Origin: Mesostigma viride
Taxonomy: Eukaryota > Streptophyta > Mesostigmatophyceae > Mesostigmatales > Mesostigmataceae
DNA: 64,000 nucleotides
Direction: 5' to 3'
Assembly (NCBI GenBank): GCA_009746045.1
Contig: RPFO01000017.1
Location: 3,039,002 to 3,103,001, forward strand
The stretch's first letter is position 1, and every line of letters begins with the position of its first letter. A model generated the notes under the pieces. It was not told the DNA's origin. It saw only the letters and a program-made list of their open reading frames with translations, and made no database searches. Below, in pieces: positions 53,351-64,000 of this stretch. The translations under genes were made by a program, and so were the position numbers.

Positions 53351-53650
53351 TTATGTGCATCGCGAGTCACACCAAATACCCCGCAGCCTGCGACGTAATG
53401 CCTCCGGCGGCCTCTTGCACTCGCTCACTCTTGCCTCCTTCGCGTACGTAGCGCCCATGATATGGCGGGTGCTAGCCTTGCTCGGGTGGTAGAACCCGAG
53501 AATTCTGCATCCAAAAGTGTGCACGTCACTTAGCTTGTAGTTACCTGTCGGCTGCCCTTTCTTGTTGAGAGTCTGTTCTTTCACGATGTGTGTCCAGACA
53601 GTCTCGAATACGGCCTGCATCTCGTCGGCCCAGTCATCATCGTGTTCCAT
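53351..53650 (-). CDS. Hypothetical ORF, 99 codons
   Basis: Starts MEHDDDWADEMQAVFETVW and continues with YKLSDVHTFGCRILGFYHPS, ending RRRLRGIWCDSRCT. The composition is protein-like, but I recognise no family. The neighbourhood (52825-54123) otherwise holds ATACGC-rich text and no clear gene. Confidence 0.3.
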   Translation of the reverse strand: MEHDDDWADEMQAVFETVWTHIVKEQTLNKKGQPTGNYKLSDVHTFGCRILGFYHPSKASTRHIMGATYAKEARVSECKRPPEALRRRLRGIWCDSRCT

Positions 53651-54123
53651 AGACCCACACCATCACCGTCGCTAGCCATGGTGCCTGGATGTCAATTGTG
53701 CTACGATTAAATGTTAGGTGCCAGATGCGCGCCCTTGTTGGCAGACAACATAACTTCGTCACCTAATTTCCTCGTCCTTCGTCTCCTAGACCCTAGTCCG
53801 ACACGCAGCAATCTGCAGCAATGCACGTACAGTCGTACATGCACGGCCAGCTTGGCACCTGCATGTCGTTTATTTGTCGCGGAGTTCCAGGTCGCCTAGA
53901 TACAGTCTAGTTCCGGCTCCACTGCCGTCCAAAATGATGCCAGAAGCTACTAATTCGAACGCGGTTCATACGCAAAAAATACGCAAAAAATACGCAATAC
54001 GCACTGAAAAATACGCAAAAAATACGCAGTGCGTATTTTTTTCCCCATTTCCATACGGAAATCTTGCGTATGGCGTATAATACGCGCCATACGGCGTATT
54101 ATACGCCGTATGGCTGTTCACTG

Positions 54124-54275
54124 CACCCACCCACCCACCCACCCACCCACCCACCCACCCACCCACCCACCCACCCACCCACCCACCCACCCACCCACCC
54201 ACCCACCCACCCACCCACCCACCGACCCACCCACCCACCCACCCACCCACCCACCCACCCACCCATGCACCCACC
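54124..54275. repeat. (CCCA)n array flanked by ATACGC-rich DNA
   Basis: About 37 tetramers. Both sides (54030-54115 and 54285-54385) are rich in ATACGC, ATACGG and TATAATACGG, including near-palindromic GGCGTATTATACGCC. A similar flank follows the array ending at 52824. Confidence 0.9.
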
Positions 54276-54718
54276 CACCCGGCAGAGTGAGATCGTACGT
54301 TATACGCGTTATACGGTCACGGTGGAGTATAATGTATAATACGGTATAATACGGTATAATACGGTATTATACGTTTTCGTACGGACACACTCAGAATACT
54401 CTGATTTTACACATTTTAAGACACCCACCATCAATCCACATGTTTTTAACACTGTTTTGGACATAATCCAAGGTTGCCCTACCCTCGGCTATACTCTATA
54501 CGGTGGATATTGTGGACACGATCGATGTATTGCATGTAATACTGAGAATGTAAACGTGCGCATGCATAATTGTGTGTATGTATATATATGTGGCTTTATA
54601 TTGGTTATGTTTACTTGGGTGCCTTCACTTTGATGCAAGTAATTATATATTTTAATATATATATGTGGCTGTGCATGCACGCAAATACTACAGTAGTATA
54701 CAATTAATGCATGTAGTA

Positions 54719-54746
54719 TCAAAGAGACAACCAGCGCAGGCCAGAA
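54719..54746 (-). mobile_element. 28-bp family R insertion
   Basis: TCAAAGAGACAACCAGCGCA plus eight bases, with AGTA on both sides. It is the same terminus as the 24-bp copy at 38814 and of similar length. Confidence 0.5.
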
Positions 54747-54826
54747 AGTATGTTTGCATGGTGCGATGCTATGTGAATATACTGAGCTGCATGTGACTAC
54801 AGGTGTGTGACTCGTGGTGTGCATTA

Positions 54827-54896
54827 ATTAATTAATTAACTGAATTAATTAATTAATATTAATTAATCTCGTGTCCCCGTTGGGGAACCACGGAGG
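54827..54896 (-). mobile_element. Family A-like 3' end fragment
   Basis: A long (AATT)n tail followed by CTCGTGTCCCCGTTGGGGAA, a diverged form of the family A terminal hairpin. Confidence 0.5.
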
Positions 54897-54933
54897 CTAA
54901 ACAGGTGGGGATGTGATAAGTAACTCACATATT

Positions 54934-55591
54934 TTAAAAATATAATTACTTACAGCAGAGTAAAATCACTCAAACCAAAGCAAACGCCCAGCTATAAACC
55001 TATATACAGAGCCATGTCAAAGCTCTATACTACGATAAGACCAATGGAAACGCCTAACGGGAGGAACCTAATAGCCCTGCTGCACCGCAAAATCAGCCCG
55101 CGTACGGCGGAGCATGATGTCAGCCATGGCCCGAGTCAGCGCCACCGACAAGCGCTGACGCCAATATGACGTCCAGGTCCGCGCCGACCATGGGGCCCGC
55201 TGGCCCTCCAGGTCCAGCCGGTCCTCCCGGAGCCGGCAACACTCCTTGAAGAAGGCGGAGGTCAGGGGCCCCATGGCCCCAAACTCCTCCAGGACAAAGG
55301 GCACCACACGATGGTGCCCGACGTCGCCGTAGGCCAGGAGCTTGGCCCCGGCTCCGCCCGGTCCGCCGTGTAACCTGCCGTGAGGGAGGCCCCAGCCACG
55401 TGGCTAAGAGCCAAGGGCCGCGCCACCGAAACGTCAATAAGCAGATGCCGGCCACCCCCCTCAAAGTCCAGCACCACGATGTCAGGCCGGTGGTTGGGGG
55501 AATAGAAGGCAGCGCCATCCGCATCCTCGGACCGGATGTTCGCGTGGGGGAAAACCGACCGAATCATGGCGAGCACCACCGTCAGGAGGAC
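54934..55591 (-). mobile_element. RLE LINE, 5'-truncated copy with 15-bp target duplication
   Basis: A 658-bp copy of the last sixth of the element at 16300-20078, starting at the equivalent of position 19421. It carries the nuclease motif RPDIVVLDF...LIDVSVARP and the C-terminal stop. A perfect 15-bp duplication AGTAACTCACATATT flanks it (54919-54933, 55592-55606). It is almost identical to the long copy but has a small insertion after TADRAE that shifts the frame. The near identity implies a recent insertion. Confidence 0.93.
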
Positions 55592-55606
55592 AGTAACTCA
55601 CATATT

Positions 55607-56978
55607 CTCACCTTCCATACAACAACCTTGTTTTCCAGCAGGCTGAAGAGCATGACAGGCGTCTATGAGCTCGCCAGCTCCTTGCAACGGTGATGCCGCT
55701 CCCAGGCAGCTAGGGTCCTTGACTACGCAATATAGAATGTCTACCGTGTGAAAACCTCCATACAGGAAGCGTAGCAAAGCCAGATAACTGCCCGATCAAT
55801 TCTGGGTAGCTTTAGGAAGCATGGCATACGCAGCGTAAGGAAAACCATTGAAAGCTGCGGAAAATCTGATAGCACAACTGCAACAAGTGGAGAACAAAAT
55901 AGCAAGAAAAACCCAGAAACGGCGCAAAAAGTTTCATGCCAGGTTCATTAAGAGCGCAAACAGACTGGGCGGTGACATGCGGCAAATCAACGTACCACGG
56001 CCGGCATTATTTCCTACCCAGGCGCGCAAGAAAAGCCAGCCAGCCATGGATGGATTAACCGCGGATCGCGCAGGCCTGAACGAAATCATTTTAGAAATGA
56101 CAGGAAATGGCCGCAGATCGAAGATGCTTAGGTTATTTTCATGGTGTCCGTTACTAAACGGCTCTTGCTGCATCAAAATAACCCACGAATGTCGAGTTCT
56201 ACCGTCGCAGGCACACATGCTAGATTATTCATCGCGGCCAAATTGACGTTGGATGAGACCCCCGTGCAAATCTGTACCAACAAAGGCAGCGAATTTGCAA
56301 ATAGTGCAGATCTTGCTATGAAGGGCGTCCCCAACATCTACTGCTCCAATTTTGGTACTTTTGAAATTCCATGCCTGGAGCGCAAAGTTTGCAATATATG
56401 TGCCGTTTGTAGCTCTAGCTCTATAATAACCTGACCAACCCCGCATTCCTCAAAGTACTTAGCACTTGTTGCCTATTCTCATTATGCGAATCACATGATT
56501 AGGATGTGCTTCATGATTGCTATTGCTCGAGATTCAATTAAGAATGATTGACATCAATAAATGATGAACCAAATAAACCAAATTAGGCCACTTGACAAGT
56601 TCATGATCCATTTAAATTGTACAATTAAGCGATTAATTAATTCATAAATCATACATTACATGGGATACCCCCGTCGACGAGCTAGTGGTACGTACAATGA
56701 AACATTTGAGTTTGTAACATGTCTCCATGGATATATACATGTATGCTGGACCTCGCGCATCTCAGCCCTCTAAGAAATGTTATTTGAACTCAGGTCTAGA
56801 TCTAAATATATACATGATCTGGATAATATTATACACTTCCTTAAAAGAGCATGAATCGAGCTTTACAATTCAGGACAAGGAACTCGTTTGCAAATCACGG
56901 CTGAAAGGCAAGTGCTCACAACGAAGCACGTGCTCTCAAGGCTGTCCACCTCGTCCAACCAAGCCCGGGCGAGCTGGC
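55607..56978. other. Spacer with low-support ORFs
   Basis: A plus-strand ORF at 55848-56246 (Lys/Arg-rich start KIARKTQKRRKKFHARF) and an overlapping one at 56141-56434 are open, but neither is recognised. The rest is AT-rich. Confidence 0.3.
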
Positions 56979-59900
56979 CTACTCAACAGGTCTCTTCTTG
57001 GCCAAGTTCGTGAGCCGTTTCTCGACGTCTGTCGGAATGGTCAAGATGGCCTGGCGATTGTTAGCTGGGTTGACAACAATGGTGTGTTCGAACCCCGCGT
57101 CCATGCACAGGTAGCAATTGACCAAGTTTGGCTGTTCAGCTTGCGCATCGGCGTCCATTTTGAACATCGTCGCCATACCCGGAAATCTGTCCCAGTAGCG
57201 CACCCCCACCACCCATTGTCCCTTACGGAACAACTCCCTATCGACCTTGCCGTTTCTGTCGGCCACTCGCCTCACGAAAGTAGCGGCCACCTGATAAGGC
57301 TCCTGCAAGACTTCCGCTAGCCAATATGGATGATCTGGATCGTGGGACTCATCACCAGAGTAGGACTCGACGGCAAAAATGTCTCGCAGCTTCAGTCTCC
57401 TTCCCATCATCGTCCTCTCTGCCTGTAGTCTGTTCAGTCGCGTCCCTGCGTGCCCCCCTTGTCCGTTTGGGTTCCTTTGCACTGGCTCCCCCAGTTTGTG
57501 GAGCTTCATCCGAGCACCTCCCACATTCCAGCCGTCCATGTCGGTCCACTCCTTTCGACAATCCCACCACCTTTCCTCGGCGCACGCACCGCCACAATAG
57601 CAGGAATACTGGCGCAGCATTAAGCGCGTCACATTCGACTTGTCCATGCGCCACCAGTGCGCCTTCTTCACTCCTTTGATTTCGCCGCGCCCTGGGCTGT
57701 AAGGAAGCACCTGCGCGTCGAAGACAAGATTTGCACAAGGGAAAGTTGAAGTTACGAGACCATCGAGCTAGTTGTGTTTTATTAAGCACTCCTGATCGCC
57801 AGGACTCCAAGAACGCCCTAGAAACGACGGCCGGCGTAACTATTCCCTGAACGAGGACTGTACACTTAATTACCTCGGGGAACTCGAAGAAGTTACGCCT
57901 GGTCGTTGTGGTCCCGCCCACCGCCCCCGACGCCAGATTCTCCACCAACTGGGCGGCCGTCTGTTTGTCCTGGTTCTCTTCCCTGATGTGCCACCTCCTC
58001 AACATGCACTTCACAGTCCCACCAGCTCCATCCACCTCCCCCTTTCCGTGCTGCTCCCCAAAGTAATTCCACTCAAATGACTCCAGGTGCGGATCCTCCG
58101 TCAGCAGCCGGGCCACTTCCGCGATCACATTCCTTGACTTGAACTGCATGGAGCAATTGTCCGACCACCCAATGAAGCGCTTCACCTCTACCCCTTCTGA
58201 CCGTAGTGTCGCCAGGATTTTGAGGATAGCAAAACGGAGGGCCCGCCCGTCCCTTTTCATTCCGCCCTGTCCGATGAAGTGAAACTCCCTTCTCACGACC
58301 TTTCCCGACGCTGGATCCAAGTAGCGCACGATCCAGGGCATAAGGACGAATGTGACTGGATGCCAATACTGTGCTTGGAGATTGTGATAGGTGTAAGACT
58401 GGTAGTTCTCGGCGTAATCTGTGTGGCATACAAGGTCCCCCACCCGCATCCTTGAGAGACATTCCTTGGAGGCGTCCGCTTGCCACCACGCGTTGAAGCA
58501 ATGCTGGATGAAGTCCGGCCACTTGTCCACAATTGCCTCCTTTAGCTCCGTTGGTGTGGACTTGACGTCGACTTGCGTCAATCGCTGCCCACCAGCCTTT
58601 GCGATCTCGTCACAGTCGTCCTGCATATGCGCAGTGTGCACATACAGAAAAGACATCAACTTCGACCCACCAATGACCTGTAGAAAGAAAAAAGACAGGA
58701 CCTCAGGAAAAATTGAAAAAGAAACGCCTTGGGGCGCAACCACTCCACTAAAAATTACCTCTGGCCCAAGAACTTCAGGAAACATTGCAAAAGAAACGCC
58801 TTGGGGCGCAACCACTCCACTAAAAATTACCTCTGGCCCAAGAACCGCACCCGGCGGCACATCCTGCATCTCGTATCTGGTCCATGAAATCAGGTGGTTG
58901 GAAGCCTCCTCCCGTTCGCATAACATGAAGTTCCGAATTCCACACTTGGGAGCCAGGCAAGTGCCCAACACACAAGCCTTACGCCGGATCGAGCAAACCC
59001 CCAACTCCTCGCCCAGGTCATGATCGGGCACCCCTTCCTCGTCGTCCAGCACCCTCCCATGCATGGGCAGATCCTCAAGTTCGCCCTGAAAAGGCTGAAC
59101 CTGCGGCCGCGACGACCCCACAGACGACCTCGAACCTCCCCCCTCCCTCATCCCCTCCACCTCACAAGTAAACTTGTTCACCCACTCTGTCGTGTGAGTG
59201 GCTTTGAAAATGGAACATGTGGGCACGGACGACCCCACGTCGAGCTGGCTACCATGATCGCACGCGTGGCATTCAGGTCCGCACTCGCATCTGGCATGAA
59301 AAGTTGCACGAAATTTGGCCAACCCCCCAACCATGGACTGCATGGTAGTGTGGTGCTGGCATGCGCACAAGTTCCGCATTTTCCACCGCCCCTTGACGCA
59401 TGCGGGCATATGCTTGCAAAAAGTAGTGTATCCCACATGAACTGTGCTCTTCTGATTCGTGCGTAGCATTGACATCCCTGCCTCCGTCTCCAAAATCACC
59501 TGATTTCCCCCCCTCACACCCTCCTCTCCCTCCCCCCCCCCCCCTCCCTACTGTCCATCCGCCGCGGTGGCTTCAACTCCGGATGGCGGGAAATGAACAC
59601 TTCGTAAATCTTCGACTTGGAGACAGTATAGTAGCGCGCACCCTCCGAAAACGCTAGTGTATGTTTGTAATCCTTTCTGGTCCATTCACAATGAACATCC
59701 TTCATGTTCGGAGACGCCCGCGTCAAGTTATCATCCCTCCAGCACGCTTGTATCAGGGCAATGACTTCCGTCGGAAGCTCGTCTTTCCTCCTCCTCCTCT
59801 CTGGCGCACTCATCAAAAGGTCGTCCTCCCCTTCTTCCATTCCATCCCTGTGACCCCGAACAGTTGCGACAAAGCGCCTGTCAATCCCGAACGCGCGCTC

Positions 59901-60464
59901 CACAATCCTGTCCGGGACGCCCTCCATTGCCTTCGTAACAAGTCCACACAAGGCCCACCTAAGCCCACGATCCTTCTCAGATGTTCCCAAGTCGCCAAAA
60001 GCCTTCTTGATGTTATCCCGAAGAGATTCCGCCCAATTTTCAGGAAGCCCGCCGTCACAGTTCTTCCTCTTCTTAATGCCGTTGCTCTCCGCCACCATGG
60101 CATTTAGTCTTGAAGCTGCGCAAGACAGAACCTCCGCGCTCATCTCTGGCGTCCTGTGGTTGTTTGCTTTCACGCGTTCCGCCATGATAGGAAAGATGTC
60201 ATTGGCAATTTTGTACCCCTTGTTCTCGATGTACTTGTCGCTCCAGAGACCGCGAAGTGCAGGCTCCCGGTCGTCATTGGACAAGGGACGCGAACCGTCG
60301 GAAACGGCCCCCCGCCCCGATCGCGCCATCAGACTTTGGTCAGACGGCAGCTGATTTTTTTCGCCTCTTAATCCCGCGGCACCGAAAGCCCTGAGGATGA
60401 GTAATGATAAATAATCACCATTAAAGACACGACGAAAACGATGGGCATCAAACAAGAACGACAA
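56979..60464 (-). CDS. DDE/RNase H-fold transposase-like protein, spliced
   Basis: Probable exons on the minus strand: about 60464-59548, about 59507-58831, 58677-57874, 57710-56979. Introns 58678-58830 and 57711-57873 have clean GTAATT donors and AG acceptors in phase 0. The first intron is only about 40-60 bp and G-rich, and its donor is unsure. The first exon carries a helical N-terminal region ending YYTVSKSKIYEVFISRHPEL. The second has Cys/His-rich text (TTFCKHMPACVKGRWK, CACQHH, CECGPECHACDHG). The third has the catalytic-like set HTDYAENY, GWSDNCSMQFKSRN and FGEQHGKGEVDGAGGTVK. The last has WRMDKSNVTRLMLRQYSCYC and PYWLAEVLQ. This H-T-D-Y-A-E-N-Y/H-G-K-G arrangement occurs in transposon-derived proteins of many eukaryotes; I cannot name the superfamily. 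All frames are open, so it could be a live transposon gene or a host gene. Confidence 0.7.
57826..57836. promoter_or_regulatory. GACGGCCGGCG motif inside the last intron
   Basis: The 18-mer AACGACGGCCGGCGTAAC within intron 57711-57873 is identical to the motif repeated upstream of the gene at 60556 and 60786. Confidence 0.6.
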
Positions 60465-60477
60465 GCGTCATTAATAA

Positions 60478-61030
60478 CGCCGGCCGGCGCAACTGGATAC
60501 ATGTAAACCATACAAAAGTGATTTTATGAAACACATACAGTTTGTCATTAATAACGACGGCCGGCGTAACTCGGGCGCAATTAAAAACCATTAAGAAGCA
60601 ACTCAGGATATGCAGGCAGAAATCCTTCAGGTGTAAAAAAGATGTACAAACACACTTTTGGTAATGGGGCCTGATTGCGCAACTGCAAGATACCATTGGA
60701 AACGCCGGCCGGCGCAACTGGATGCATGTACATAAACCATACAAAAGTGATTTGCACAAAACCCCTACAATTTGTCATGAGTAACGACGGCCGGCGTAAC
60801 TCGGTTGCATTTGAAAACCACAAAGAAGCAACTCAGGTAGTGAAGGCGGAAATCCCAGAGGTGATAAAATGTTTACCAACACAAAATGTTGATAAGCGTG
60901 CAAGCTTTTGCAAGTGCGCGCAAGATACCATTGGAAACGCCGGCCGGCGCAACTGGAACACCAAAACAAAAAACTTGATTTGCACGAAACCCATTCAGTT
61001 CGTCATGGATAACGACGGCCGGCGCAACTT
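60478..61030. repeat. Array of about 230-bp units with alternating GC palindromes
   Basis: The perfect palindrome CGCCGGCCGGCG occurs at 60478, 60703 and 60938 (spacing 225 and 235). The variant GACGGCCGGCG occurs at 60556, 60786 and 61014 (spacing 230 and 228). Around them ACCATACAAAAGTGATTT and TTTGTCAT recur. The array begins 14 bp before the start of the transposase-like gene, in its promoter position. Confidence 0.9.
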
Positions 61031-61040
61031 CATGGCACTC

Positions 61041-63344
61041 ACCACTTTCACCAAATGCCATGTCGCCATTATATTGAGGAAAGCGAAGTATGCCCACTTG
61101 AAGCTGTGGTCTGCAGAACATTGACACAAAATATGCATGGTATTTCAAGCAATGAATGCTATGTGTCAGGCATCAATGTCTTTATTGTATCCAAATGTGG
61201 TTAGGACGGAGGTTTACATTGGTTGCTATTTTAAGACAATGGCGTATAACCAAACATTGCACACACTCAAGAGTGTACTTATGCTGAACTGGAAAGGAAC
61301 ATTAAACCCCAATAAGGTAGATATTTTTCTTTTACATTTTAATTTTTTATATACTACTTTATATAATATTATATTATATTATATTATATTATGCTATATT
61401 ATGTTATATGAAATAACATTAAAATTAACATAAAATTAAAATTATATATTAATTATAGTATATTATATAATTTATATTATATATTATATTCACGATGCTC
61501 TGTGTATTAATGACATATCAGACACACCTACATCACATCGCCTTGATGTTTCCGTTGTATGGGTCCGGTCGGGCGTTGGTAGCTGGTCGACAACAATTCT
61601 ACATTTCCTAAAAAAAAATGCGACCGTGCCTACATTCGAAGGCGCGCTGTGGCTGACCTGAACTATCGGTGAACACCTCGGCGTCACTTGACCGGCCTAG
61701 GTTGACATTTCGGCAGAGTAACGCTGCTTAAAGGATCCTTGCGTAGTTCGCGCGATTTGGCTCTTTATATATGTTTTTGGAGACGACGAGCAAGCATCCG
61801 ATTGGTCAGCCAATTCCTGTCCAGTCCTCGGACAGTGTCCAATCCGGTGCTTGGGATCCAGAAAACGTGCTCGAGCCTGGCCACTCTGTCGCGGGCGCCG
61901 CGCTAGTGGCGTCGCGCCCAAACCTGACCAGGCCATAGGAAAGGGCGGGGGCGAATGCAAGAATTATTGTTATATCCTGACCTGTCCTGGGGAAGGTCCG
62001 GGGCGAATGCAAGAATTAATATACCTGCGTATGCAACCAACACGGCCGATCCACATACATAATCCGACTGAGCTGGACGGTACGGACCAAATTTCGGTGC
62101 AAATTGAGGCCCAAAAGCTATGTCGGCATGGTGCGCGCACCCCTTGCGGTAGGGGCCATGGCGACTGCCTTTAGACGAAACGTGACAAATCTGGCACGCG
62201 GAAAGCAGAAATGCTCGATTGTTGGAGAAAATTAGTTACTGATTCTAATTTATGGCGGGATGGTTGCGATCTATAATGTCGCGGGCTTTTTTTCTTTGCC
62301 ATCGGCAGGGGGGGTCCGGCCTGAATTTCTGTCGGGATGAATAAAGTATATTGGATGCCTGCCGGGTTGATTGTCGATTGTTGCCAGTTTTGATGGTCGT
62401 AAGGAAAGCTAGTTTAATGATGTTTCTAAAGCCGTAAAAATTCCCGCTGCTATCTTTACCTTTCCCGTCATTTTGCGGTAAGATAACATTAGCCCTGCGC
62501 GATGCGTACTGCCCAACCACTCCATGAAAGGGTGGACTTTCTTGTGCGCCTGGGCACGAATAAATGCCCGTTATGGTACGTTCTTGTGTTAAACGTCTTA
62601 AGCTTGCGTTTTCCTGCTTTCTTACCTCGTTGAGCGTAAGCTTTTTGCCTTCTTTCCGGCCAGATGCAGCCAGAAAGTTGCGGGTCCTGGCGCTGCATCG
62701 CTGGATTCCTGGGTGTCTTTTAGCTAGTTAATCGTCTGTGACGTGGCTGGCTTTCTGCAGCGCGTGGCCCGCAACCTGTCGGGAAGGTGTAATGCTTTTA
62801 TTTCCATGCTTCTCTGAAATTTCTTTTGCTTTATAGACAGTTGTGTTCGAGGAAATTCACGCGGTCTTCCTAAGCAGCGGCATCATTTTCCCCAGACACT
62901 GACGAGCTGGCACCTGTCTCCTAAAGAGAGCGGCTCGTGCTTGTTAGAAAGGAGGCAGTGTGCATTTTGCGGGACACAATGCTTTGGTGGCACATGCGTC
63001 AGGTAGGCTGTTCCAATGGTCTCTTCACCTTTCCCACTGAGTAAATGTTAGCATTTGTCATGCTAACCAGAGCAGCTAGCCACAGGTTGGCTGGATAAAA
63101 AGTCAGCTTATTTTCTCTTTATATACTGCGTGTGTGGTCCTCCACGTGTCCGGCTTGTTGGGCATTTTGGAAGAGGGTTTATAATGTGTTGTTGGGTGGA
63201 ACAACTTGGTTGTTGGCACAAAATCACACATTATTAGCCTGAGATAGGCATGACATATGCTGCTCAGGCGTGTCGTCCTACCAGCCTTGTTGTTAAGGGT
63301 AGACTCACAAGGCTGGCTGTGCCGATGGAGGGGTGGGGCGTGCT
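61041..63344. other. AT-rich and unassigned region
   Basis: 61330-61495 is a very AT-rich TATAT/TTATA tract. Near 61930 and 61990 the phrase GGGGCGAATGCAAGAATTA is duplicated about 70 bp apart. No coding region is recognised. Confidence 0.5.
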
Positions 63345-64000
63345 AGCCCCCCCCCACACCCACGCATGCATGCTAGCCCACCCCCACACCCACGCATGCA
63401 TGCTAGCCCCGGCCCCGGCCCCCCCACACCCACGCATGCATGCTAGCCCCCCCCACACCCACGCATGCATGCTAGCCCACACTCACACCCACGCATGCAT
63501 GCTAGCCCACCCCCACACCCACGCATGCATGCTAGCCCCCCCACACACCCACGCATGCATGCCAGCCCCCCCACACACCCACGCATGCATGACCGCCCCC
63601 CCCCACACCCACGCATGCATGCTAGCCCCCCCCACACCCACGCATGCATGCTAGCCCCCCACACACCCACGCATGGATGCCAGCCCCCACACACACCCAC
63701 GCATGCATGACAGCCCCCCCACACACCCACGCATGCATGCTAGCCCCCCACACACACCCACGCATGCATGCCAGCCCCCATACACACCCACGCATGCATG
63801 CCAGCCCCCCCCACACTTACGCATGCATGCTAGCCCCCCACACACACCCACGCATGCATGCCAGCCCCCCCCACACCCACGCATGCATGCCAGCCCCCCC
63901 CCACACTTACGCATGCATGCTAGCCCCCCACACACACCCACGCATGCATGCCAGCCCCCCCCACACCCACGCATGCAGGCTAGCCCAACCCCACACCCAC
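63345..64000. repeat. Minisatellite of about 27-31 bp running off the window
   Basis: More than 20 units of CCCACGCATGCATGCTAGCC with a variable C-rich and (CA)n spacer. The CATGCATGC palindrome is constant, while TAGC alternates with CAGC and the C/CA spacer varies in length. Confidence 0.95.

Noticed and set aside
56141-56434. Integrase-like fragment suggested by CTNKGSEFANS
   Set aside because: A single short resemblance to a D-x-G-x-E-F type motif, with no other catalytic residues or context. Not enough to call an element.

Overview
The window looks like nuclear DNA of a green alga or another green-lineage eukaryote, with many long GT-AG introns and very many repeats. The evidence is three host genes. 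One is a chloroplast CDSP32-type thioredoxin with a transit-like N-terminus. One is a photorespiration-type glutamate:glyoxylate aminotransferase ending in a peroxisomal ARL tripeptide. One is a WDR74/NSA1 ribosome-biogenesis WD40 protein. GC-rich exons, AT-rich spacers and intron satellite arrays would suit a repeat-rich prasinophyte-like alga, but I cannot name the species.

Layout. 0.35-2.0 kb: two 5'-truncated copies of an APE-type LINE (family A). 2.36-11.2 kb: WDR74-like gene (minus), introns carrying several satellites. 12.2-12.9 kb: a non-autonomous hAT-like element with an 8-bp target duplication. 14.56-15.24 kb: unrecognised ORFs. 16.3-25.4 kb: a retrotransposon cluster with a near-complete LINE bearing a restriction-like endonuclease (RLE), an ORF1-only element (family D), an APE-type LINE (family B), and an ORF1-only element (family C) nested in a short retroposon (family R). 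27.2-37.4 kb: aminotransferase gene (minus), 13 exons, most long introns filled by different tandem arrays. 37.4-42.0 kb: retroposon debris. 42.06-46.88 kb: CDSP32 gene (plus), 6 exons. 48-51.4 kb: more D and C copies and a tRNA-related SINE. 52.3-54.3 kb: tetranucleotide arrays. 54.9-55.6 kb: 5'-truncated RLE LINE with a perfect 15-bp target duplication. 57.0-60.5 kb: spliced DDE-transposase-like gene (minus) with a repeat array of GC palindromes upstream. 61.0-63.3 kb: AT-rich or unassigned. 63.35 kb to end: minisatellite.

The host genes are unrelated housekeeping, plastid-redox and photorespiratory genes and form no operon-like system. Two patterns cut across the annotation. First, in seven introns of three genes, the end of the exon plus the splice donor has been copied in tandem into the intron, giving decoy or alternative 5' splice sites. 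Second, several unrelated retroposon families end in a small hairpin followed by a short tandem-repeat tail, and many copies are extremely 5'-truncated, down to about 24 bp. All exon boundaries come from reading splice signals, reading-frame phase and remembered family sequences; no search was run.
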